Shown here one piece after another: positions 55,962-64,000 of a stretch of 64,000 nucleotides of DNA. A program made the translations under genes and the position numbers. The DNA is from Cordia subcordata (taxonomy: Eukaryota > Streptophyta > Magnoliopsida > Boraginales > Cordiaceae), in contig JAPTOF010000003.1 in the NCBI GenBank assembly GCA_028554755.1, forward strand, positions 3,638,501 through 3,702,500, given 5' to 3'. Numbering within the stretch: position 1 is the stretch's first letter; each line of letters opens with the position of its first letter. The notes below the pieces were generated by a model that worked only from the letters and a program-made list of their open reading frames with translations, did not search any database and had not been told where the DNA came from.

Positions 55962-56289
55962 TCTGTTATGTTTACTAGTTTTCGCAAGTGTTATATGTAA
56001 TCATTTTATGTTCATTTGTTGTGACGTTGTAATGTTATTGTGTGATTAAAGTTGTATATGTACTTGTTGTGACGTTGTAATGTTATTGTCTAATTAATGT
56101 TGTCATGTCTACTTCAACCATAGGTTACTTGTGCACAACGTGGTCAATTGGAAACATTAACTACTCAATGGATCATAAAAAACATAACGTAGTCTAGCAT
56201 ACATAAAAAAAACCAAATGAAAGTCCAATCAACTAAAAATGATGTATCATAAATACATATGAAAAAAAGAAGTACTACAACTAAACACA

Positions 56290-58750
56290 TTATCCAGGTG
56301 TGTAATGATCAGACCCCTTCCCTCTGTTACTACGGTTAGGTAACTCACATCTAACAGTAGATGGTGCGTTGCGTTTTCTGGATGAACATGTCTGACGGCG
56401 TGGAGGCTCATGTGCCTGTGGCTGGTGCATGGGTCACATGTGTCTCGGACTACGGTATCTGTTCCTACTGCTCAACACCATTGTCCACCAACTGCTCGTG
56501 AACGTAGTCCCGGGACCCCATGTATCTGCTCAGAGACCCCCCCGATTACTCGTTCTACGTTGCCTCGTCATCCTCCTCGTCGTCATCTAGCTCATCAATC
56601 ACTAGCCTGGAGGATCCGCCAACCTCGAACGTACCCTGTCTACTGCCAATGCTCTGACCTGGATGCATGTTGGAAAAGTCAACGGGGAACAAACGAAACG
56701 TGGATTACTACAATGGTGGCCGTGTGGGTGGACGATATGCTGGCAATGGTACATCGAGGATGAATGGCTGTGATGACCTAGTGGGATACGTGTGAGTGTG
56801 CTGCGAAAGTGGAGCATGCTATGAACAATGCTCTCTATGTTGCTGTAGTGGCTGCATTGGGGGTGCATCGGGCAACTCCCACAAGGCTCTCTGTTGTAGG
56901 AGATGCTAATGCTGTGTGTGTCAGAGTGCACTTTTGCCATGAAATTGTATGAGCTGCAAGTGTCGCATCACATGTTTCATCGAATGTGCATCGTGAAAGT
57001 CCCCCTGCTAGTAACGCTACAACAAATCATGGGAATGGTGGACCATATGCTGAACAACTGACGTCTGGAGGAAAACATAACATATTATGGTTAATATCAA
57101 CTAATAGTTCACAACTTTCATTGAGGAACATAAAAAAAAGTACAAAGGCTGCTCACCAGCGACGTCTCATCACGTATTGACGCCACATAACCATCTCTCC
57201 TATGACTTGTACCTGGATGACTGACATATAATATGGTCAGCCGACGGTACAAAGTCATATAAGTCCTGAGTGCTGCTGTCGTCAGCGTATCCTCCACTTA
57301 TCCATGTAAAATGTGCTGCTGCCAATTCCCCCACATAGCCACAACCCCTATCAACGCATCTCCCTCAAGCTTTTCCTTCCCATCCCTATGTTTCTCATCA
57401 GCAGTCAGATCAGGAGAGATTGCCAACCTTAGTCCAAACTACCGCAAGACACGATCCGAACGGTACCACTCAACAGTATGCCCAAATATCAGCGGGATCT
57501 GGGTACGCCAGACGGCATTGTCGTGAACACAATACAGAGACAGGTTGCCTAGTATCGTCCTGAACGGTTGTCATATGAGCTATAACCAAAACAAGCACCG
57601 GATAGTTAATTACATGCATCACGCACGTGTTCAGTAATACAGGATATGAATTTTTAATAAAGCAACTTAAGTGTACTATACCTCGTCGGGCAGCAGATAG
57701 TCTATAATATCCCGACACTCAACTTGCCTTAACTTTTTGGATGTATCTGTCATTTCCTTTTTAACGTAAAACATTGCACCTTGTGGAACGCTAGAGAATG
57801 CTGTTTCTGCTGTAGCCGCTCTCGTGCGGGATGTAGGAGCTGAGGCCGAAAAGCCGTGAATCTATCCCATGCAAAAAACTGCAAGCATTAAACATGTGTT
57901 ATGTTATAATAACGCTTATAATAATAAAGTTAACATTTATAAAATCTAAACATAACTACATAATACAAACCAATACTTGGACTAGTGTCACGGCTCCGTA
58001 TACACCCTTACACTGACGAAAAGAGGCAAGGTCAAGCTGTTAGTGCAAATATGCTAGTACAGCTGTGCCCCAATTGTACTGCCGGATATGCTCAAAATCT
58101 GCCAATAACATCAACCAGGCCAAATTACTGTCATTCGTACTCGCGTTTGCAAAAAGGTGACAGCAAATCATGAGAAAGATCCACAACCGTGCTCACTGTT
58201 GCTCCTGGTACTGAGTGGGGTTATCCAGAGTACCTTGCATCACAAACCTGTCCTGCAATTGGACGAAATCTATCGAGCTCTCCATAATGTCAATACGGCT
58301 GGTACCGTCTTCTGCAAACGCATCAGCATCAATCCCCAACAAATCATGAATTGTGACAACCCAATCCTCCTTCTAGCCTGGGATCGTATCAAGCACCGGA
58401 ATAAGAGTACCAGTCACGGGAAGACCTCAATACACGGCCATATCCTGCAGGGTGATGGTAGCGTTCTCTACGAGTAAATGAAATGTGTGGGTCTCCGGCC
58501 GCCACCTCTCAATCATGGCAGTAATCAATCTGCGATTAAGCTAATGGTAGCAGGATTTATAACACCCATTGAATCCTGTCCCCACTAACTGCTGTTGTAC
58601 CAATGGGTGCTCTGGATCATTAAACAAAGACCGATCTGACCTATAGCACCTAGAGGTACCCAAATTGTGTGGATCTTGCAAATATTGCACCCGGTGCTCC
58701 AGAAAGTGGCTCAATAACGTGGTGTCTGCTGGTGCAGGTCGAGTATCCAT
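56290..58750 (-). pseudogene. plant mobile domain (PMD, MAIN/MAIL1-like) gene in MULE B
   Basis: Starts MDTRPAPADTTLLSHFLEHR (58750). It continues with [11 protein letters not shown] and [10 protein letters not shown] (near 58500-58430), the hallmark of the PMD family, then LADFEHIRQYNWGTAVLAYL (near 58090-58030), HTVEWYRSDRVLR and FGL (near 57485-57440), and a basic/proline-rich tail ending at TAA 56290. About six in-frame stops and some frame changes or introns interrupt it. Host PMD proteins (MAIN, MAIL1) are nuclear and needed for transposon silencing and gene expression; PMD genes also occur inside transposons. Here it lies wholly between the two MULE ends, tail to tail with the transposase. 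Confidence 0.85.
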
Positions 58751-58825
58751 AATGAGTCCTAAAATAAAAAATAATAATAACGATTAACTAAGTATACTTG
58801 ACTCTAAACATTAAATCTCTAATTT

Positions 58826-58829
58826 ATCA

Positions 58830-58868
<39 letters not shown>

Positions 58869-58942
58869 AATCTTATAAATAATAATATCAATGATAGTGT
58901 TAATAGTAATAATAATAACTAAAAGATAACATTAATCATAAA

Positions 58943-59000
<58 letters not shown>
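58826..59000. repeat. (AAT)n microsatellites
   Basis: Two runs of AAT/ATA trinucleotides (about 58828-58863 and 58941-58998) lie between the PMD start and the right MULE end, i.e. in the probable PMD promoter region. Confidence 0.85.
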
Positions 59001-59557
59001 TTTATTATTAATAATATTAAAATCGTAATAAAAAGATTAATAATATTGATCATACTAATAATAATATTAATTCTATTTCCAATAATCATGCTGCAATTAT
59101 GTTAAAAAAATGTAATCTATAATTCTAACAACAATTAAAATACAAATTAACACAAACTAAAATTAACTATCAAAACAAAAATTACACAAACTAAAAACAA
59201 ATTATATAACTTAAAATGTTAAATACAATTGCAAAAAATAACATAAAATAATAATAACTTACAAGATCAAGGCTATATTCTTTGCAATGAGGCTAAAAAA
59301 CTAAAGATTTCGTCTGGGGGTTGGGAGAAACTTTTTGAAGCCGCAAAGGGGAGAATGAGGAAAAAATGGTTGTTGTCACGAATTTATGGAACGCGGCCAT
59401 GTTCATGTGGCCGTTACAAACAAGGATCCGGGTTTTGGGAATGCATGCAACGCGTTTTCGGAACTAGTTTGGGTTATTTTTCAAAACATTTTAGGAATTA
59501 GGTTAGTTTTGCATGCCATTTTAAAAATTAAGTCAAAAAAAAAATTTGTTTTTAATC

Positions 59558-59906
59558 CTTAAGATATTACAATGTGTTACCTATTTGTCGTAGTTGTGCT
59601 GTTACAATTTGGTTGATGAGGTGCACCCTCTCCATTTGATCTCGTAAAATGGGCATTTTCACCTGTTTCTTTGTTCTCTTGCTAAATGCTATTTAGAAAC
59701 TAACAAAGTTGCACGCTGATAAAGAAAGAAGAAAAGATAAAATGATAATGAGATGTTACACAATCTAATATAAGATTGCTCAAAGATAATTAAGAGAGCA
59801 ATACAGGGCTTAATAAGCAATGTGATATGAGTGCATTAGTTTATACAACATTTGAGGCTATTAATCTGAATAGAACATGTCATAAGATTTAAGGTATAAA
59901 AAAGCA
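59558..59906. other. spacer and 3' flank of the right kinase gene
   Basis: No gene. It lies between the MULE B target duplication and the stop codon of the - strand kinase gene; its right part is presumably that gene's 3' untranslated region. Confidence 0.5.
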
Positions 59907-62290
59907 TTACTCTTCTTCAGAAATGTTTTCAAGCGTGCTGTGGAATTTACTTTTATGCATACTTGCATTTGTTGCCGATGATTTCATTGAGGCAAAAGGA
60001 TTTGGTGGTATTATTGGAATGCCATCTCCTTCTATCATTTGAATCACAACTTTCATAGATGGCCTGTCTGCTGGATACCATTGAATACACCAAAGTCCTA
60101 CCGCTATTAGTTTCTTAACTATTTTATTGTCCTCTTCTTTATCAATCTGGATTGCGATTTCTTCTCCTTTCTCCAACTGATTGTACATCCATTCTGGAAA
60201 GTATACCTCACTGATGTCCTTGGCCGTAGCATGAAAATTCTTCCTCCCTTTGGCCATATCAAGCAGCAACATGCCAAAACTATAAATATCTGCTTTGTAT
60301 GATACATTTCCATAATTCCTAGAGAACATTTCAGGAGCAATGTAACCTATTGTCCCTCGAGTCGCAGTCATGGAAACTTTACTTTGTTCCTTTGAGCACA
60401 ACTTGGCTAGACCAAAATCTGCAACTTTTGGGTTGAAATTTTTGTCAAGTAGGATATTGTGAGGTTTAATGTCAAAGTGAAGGATTCTTTGGTTGCAGCC
60501 TTGATGAAGATAATCAAGTCCTTTGGGTATGCCAATTGCAATTTGTTGCAGTTTCTTCCAACCTAGTGAACGGATTTGATTTTCAGATGAGATGAACTTT
60601 TGTAGTGACTCATTTGGCAAGAACTCATACACAAGAGCTTGTCGACATTCATTTGCGCAAAATCCGATTAAACGAACCACATTAACATGGTGTATTCTAC
60701 CTATTGTGCCCACTTCATTGATGAAATCTTCACCATGTCCTTTAAAATTATTGAGTACCTTAACAGCAACAGAATATCATTGGAAAGCTTCCTTTTAAAT
60801 GCAGTTCCATAGCCACCTTATCCGAGTTTTTGCTTAAAGTGATTTGTGATTTTTTTTATATCAGTGTAAGTATATCTTGTTGGTCGAAGAGCTTTACGAT
60901 CCTCCAAAAATTGTTCTAACCTTTTCTGGTCATCTTTCTTATTCTTGAAGCTATAAATGAAATAAAGTGCAATTACTAGCGTCACCGTTGTAGGCAAGCT
61001 TATTTCCACTCCTGCATGCATTTATGGACCATATAAAATTAGAAATAATTGGCTTGCAACTATAGACATAGAAGAGTGGCACAAATATTTACCTTTGATT
61101 ACTTTTTTCCTACTGGGATCCGTAAGAGAAAATAGAACATTATTAGCCCATTTTGTGAAATTTTTGAATGAATTTGTTGACTGTGCATGTCTATCTACGG
61201 GATGAATTATAAAATCCACTTGTTGTTATTCAGAATACGGAAATGGGAAATTAAACAGTACCACTAGTTACACCCGATTGTCCAGGAAAATGTAAAAAAT
61301 TTGCTCTTATACATTCTCATGCCTATATTTCCAAACCCAACCCCCATTATTTGAGCTTAGTTGTTAGCTTACACAACAGAATTAAAATCTAGTGTAGTGT
61401 ATATAGTAAATAGAACATTAGGACAAACAAAGATAGAAGAATATAGCTTTGTCTTTGTGGGAGGGAGAGATCATGAGGAATTAAATTTTGAATGAACAGC
61501 ATAATTTTCTTTTTTTTTTTTTAATGAAAAAAATAGTATTGTAAACAAAAGATGTATATACATTAGAAGTGATTATTTTGAATGACAGAAATAAGACAAA
61601 TACTTAGAACTAGTTAACTATTAGAGCAGGCTTAAGGAATAGTACAAAAATCCAGTTTAGGTACCTGGAATAACTTCTCTGGGGAAACATTCGGTGTAAC
61701 GACTGCTGCCATTATTCTTCAGCTTACAAAATTTGCCTTGTATTTCGCAGTCTGTACAATTGGGCGTCTCCCAATGCAATCGAAATGGCGTGCCGTGAGG
61801 AGGTATTACAGACACAGATGAAATGTTGAACATCTTGCTGCAAGAAGAGTGTCGGAAATCATGGAGTCCTTCATCCGACGGAATTGCATAAACATCATAG
61901 TCATTAGATCTGCTTAGGCAGGGAATGGGAACCATGGAAACGGACGGCATTGTTGAGGAACAATTGAAGAAGGTGTAGTCTAGTGGACTTTTCGAGTAAT
62001 AAAAACAGCATAAACTTTGGAAGGGAGATCCAGATAAATTTAGTACAGGAACTTCTGGAAGGCAGCTATCCATCGTAGATAAGGTTATGAATTGAGATAG
62101 ATAATCGATCTTTTCGACAATAAACTTCACCAAATATGGAAACCTGGTCTCTTTGATTGATACCTCCACTGGGAACGGACGCTCCAACACGGTCTCTTTG
62201 CTCTGAGAACAATAAAGCTCAAAACCCGGGTAGCCGCAGTGCTTTGACTGGCGACCTTTCAGTCGAAAGGGGAACCGAATTTTAGGATCC
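59907..62290 (-). pseudogene. LRK10L-type receptor-like kinase, disrupted
   Basis: Extracellular exon about 62290-61665: GUB_WAK-type start (IRFPFRLKG, HCGYPGFELYC) and WAK-associated end (LHWETPNCTDCEIQGKFC). Final exon 61011-59907: membrane span TTVTLVIALYFIYSF, juxtamembrane [14 protein letters not shown], then the kinase. The exon 61665/61011 junction is GT-AG with matching phase 1. Two lesions sit in the N-lobe: TAA at 60820-60818 inside the glycine loop (LG*GGYG) and a one-base shift near 60770 just before the VAVK lysine. The rest is intact: [23 protein letters not shown], stop after ISEEE. An alternative is a sequencing error or a recently lost allele. The N-terminal signal peptide exon is unresolved. 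Confidence 0.85.
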
Positions 62291-62572
62291 CTTAATTATG
62301 CCAAAATTTGTATTCCCTAATATATATTGTCAATTGAAAATCACTAACAATCTATACTATAAATTTGAAAATAACTTCATTTTATTTTCTCATAAATTCA
62401 TTTAATTTTTAGGTAACGCTACTAAATTATGGCTCCTAAGATTAGTTATGTTATTGATTTGGCTCCACCACATGAGAAATGAAGTATAATCATTAAAGCT
62501 ATTCGTGTTTGGAATGTCATGAGTTTCAACAGTCTAAATGAAGTCAATAAGTGGTAAAAGAAATAGAACTTA

Positions 62573-62643
62573 CCACAACCAGATAAGGATGGATAAGCAA
62601 ACTGGATTAAGAGATCCATGGTCGCAAGACTGAGTAGGTCCAT
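62573..62643 (-). other. candidate first exon of the right kinase gene
   Basis: An ATG at 62643 opens MDLLSLATMDLLIQFAYPSL followed by SGCG and a good donor (GTAAGT). The position suits a signal-peptide exon, but the phase does not fit the exon starting at 62290 and the hydrophobic core is weak. Low confidence. Confidence 0.2.
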
Positions 62644-62699
62644 CTCGTTAACTGGTGGCTAAGGCTCGAAGAAGTGACGTAAAGCAATGATTAACCCAG

Positions 62700-63173
62700 G
62701 ATGCGGATCACGGAGTGTTGTTCATTTTATCTTTTGATACAAGTGATTCAATAACAGCCCAGTAGTGGCACTATGATTGATATATGCTACTAATTGATGA
62801 ACATGTAATTTTTTTCCATTTATTTGTTATTTTGATATTCTATAAAATTGTTTTAAGTTATAGGAATGTGATCTAATCAACCTTTTATTTGTTGTTTATA
62901 GGGTGACAAAACACAGGTTACTATTAGAAAGTCAATACTTGGATGGTTCAGGACGCGTTTCGTAGAGGGATACTATTTTATTATTCAAAATTTCACCCTT
63001 GGAATAAATGGTGGTTCATTTAAGACTGCAAGTCATGCATATAGAAATTAGTGTTTGGTTGTCAACTGCTGTTAGCGAAATAGAAGCCACTACATTACCA
63101 TTATACAAGCTCAATTTCAGTGATTTTGAGAAAATCATATCCCATGAGGTTGATGAACCTTACGGGCTCACGG

Positions 63174-63204
<31 letters not shown>

Positions 63205-63800
63205 ATATATATAGACACAAATATGACTTCAATTTGAATCGCAAAATGCTATGTAATTCTTTCTTCCATTCACCATGCATTTAATTCTCTTATTAAATTA
63301 CAATTTGTATTTAACATTACACTTTACTATTGAAGGAATACCAAACTTGCACTCTGTGGGGGTGTTTATACTAATCAGTTGACTGCATTTTTAGCTACTA
63401 AACCGCAAATTCCAATGATCATAATTTTGTTGTTTGCAAAGCTTAGAACATACCTAGGTATACAATGAAATAACTAATTTTTAAAACATTAAACGTTTTT
63501 GTCGTGTGCATAAAAAAAATTATTCTAAACTCTATATTACATAATTACAAAATACGCTCCTAAGTCAACATTTATATGGGATCCACATTAGAAATAATGC
63601 AAGTCTTCCATCAAGTGTTTGTTTTATTTACATGGTTTTTACGTGTTATCCACGACTTAGGCCACTATCGTGAAGTTTGAGTTGAAAAGTCTATATGTAC
63701 CCTTAATTGTCTCTTGGGAAAGTCTACGGTATTATCTTCATTTATGGTAATCGATCAAGCAGTTCCTTTTTGTTTACAACTCTAATAATATATTCTGATA
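62700..63800. other. non-coding upstream region
   Basis: No gene recognised. An (ATATAC)n-like microsatellite lies at about 63174-63212. The left part would include the promoter of the right kinase gene. Confidence 0.5.
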
Positions 63801-63810
63801 GCATTAGTAA

Positions 63811-64000
63811 TGATGACTTGGAAGCTGAGTCAGCAAATTTTGTTCAAGATTAGTTGTGGTGTGCACGTGAGGTTAATTAGGTAGTGAGTGGCAGTTAAGA
63901 GCTATGCTTGTAACTATAAATAATGTACAAATTGATTAGATCAATGAGATGAACAAGGTATTTTTCTTCCCTCCAATATGTCTTCATTCTCTCTCTTATT
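63811..64000 (+). repeat. possible start of an LTR cut by the window end
   Basis: TGATGACTTGGAAGC, then CTATAAATAATG about 105 bp later, then GATCAATGAGA and a CT-rich stretch resemble the U3-R part of plant copia LTRs. The other LTR and the interior are outside the window, so this is tentative. Confidence 0.3.

Larger units (their letters stand above)
52864..59548 (+). mobile_element. MULE B: Mutator-like element carrying a PMD gene, 6.7 kb
   Basis: Perfect 9-bp target duplication TTTTTAATC (52855-52863 and 59549-59557). Inverted ends of about 75 bp share ATGCAAAACTAACC and AATAACCCAAACTAGTT. The MURA-type transposase gene on + (53349-55961) and a plant-mobile-domain gene on - (58750-56290) converge. 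Subterminal GC-rich motifs (GGAGTGCG, GCATTCCCGGAG) lie inside both ends. Related to MULE A, which has only the transposase. Confidence 0.93.

Noticed and set aside
56410..56763. 117-codon + strand ORF in MULE B
   Set aside because: Shadow of the PMD gene's C-terminal region on the opposite strand, where family motifs and the stop are found.
58826..59000. CRISPR-like or regulatory array
   Set aside because: Simple AAT trinucleotide repeat without spacers.
61022..61219. 65-codon ORF between the exons of the right kinase gene
   Set aside because: Lies in the intron defined by phase-matched GT-AG borders; no similarity to LRK10L stem sequences.

Overview
The window is AT-rich nuclear DNA from a flowering plant, most likely a eudicot. 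Evidence is the pair of LRK10L-type (leaf-rust-10-like) receptor kinase genes with GT-AG introns, and dense Ty1/copia, Ty3/gypsy (Athila/Tat type), MULE and Helitron elements of plant type. Species cannot be read from the sequence. I recognised no rRNA or tRNA gene and no CRISPR array; prokaryotic-style operons do not apply.

Host genes are confined to the two ends. At the left (635-2208, + strand) is an LRK10L kinase whose kinase domain looks intact and whose membrane part is built from a chain of tiny phase-1 exons. At the right (59907-62290, - strand) is a second LRK10L gene, with its wall-associated extracellular exon, broken by a stop codon in the glycine-rich loop and a nearby frameshift. 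Between them lie two pieces (31297-31369 and 51468 to about 52130) of a third LRK10L copy. The 3' flanks of copies one and three are homologous, so this is a tandem receptor-kinase cluster blown apart by transposons.

Transposon layout, left to right: a small hAT-like MITE (415-530); a short copia derivative with a perfect target duplication (5004-6855); an inverted-repeat element filled with a minisatellite (7255-8430); a Helitron inside another Helitron (9077-10602 in 8655-11001); AT-rich minisatellites (12.9-13.4 kb); a ~300-bp repeat family later hit by a full-length decayed copia (14557-20471), MULE A (21571-25085) and a MITE (25230-25576); a long-armed foldback element (26736-27905); LINE RNase H debris (29.0-30.7 kb); a TRIM (30728-31291); an Athila/Tat-type gypsy element on the - strand (31370-51449); and MULE B (52864-59548). 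The gypsy element holds a non-autonomous relative nested in its reverse transcriptase (38254-44569), a Helitron in one LTR and a solo LTR in the other.

The most interesting object is MULE B. It has 9-bp target duplications and terminal inverted repeats, a MURA-type transposase on the + strand and, convergent to it, a decayed plant mobile domain (PMD, MAIN/MAIL1-like) gene. MULE A, its shorter relative, lacks the PMD gene. Host PMD proteins take part in transposon silencing, so an element-borne PMD is a candidate silencing-interference or accessory protein (inference). Nearly every element ORF is broken, with TAG stops prominent, as expected from deamination of methylated cytosines.
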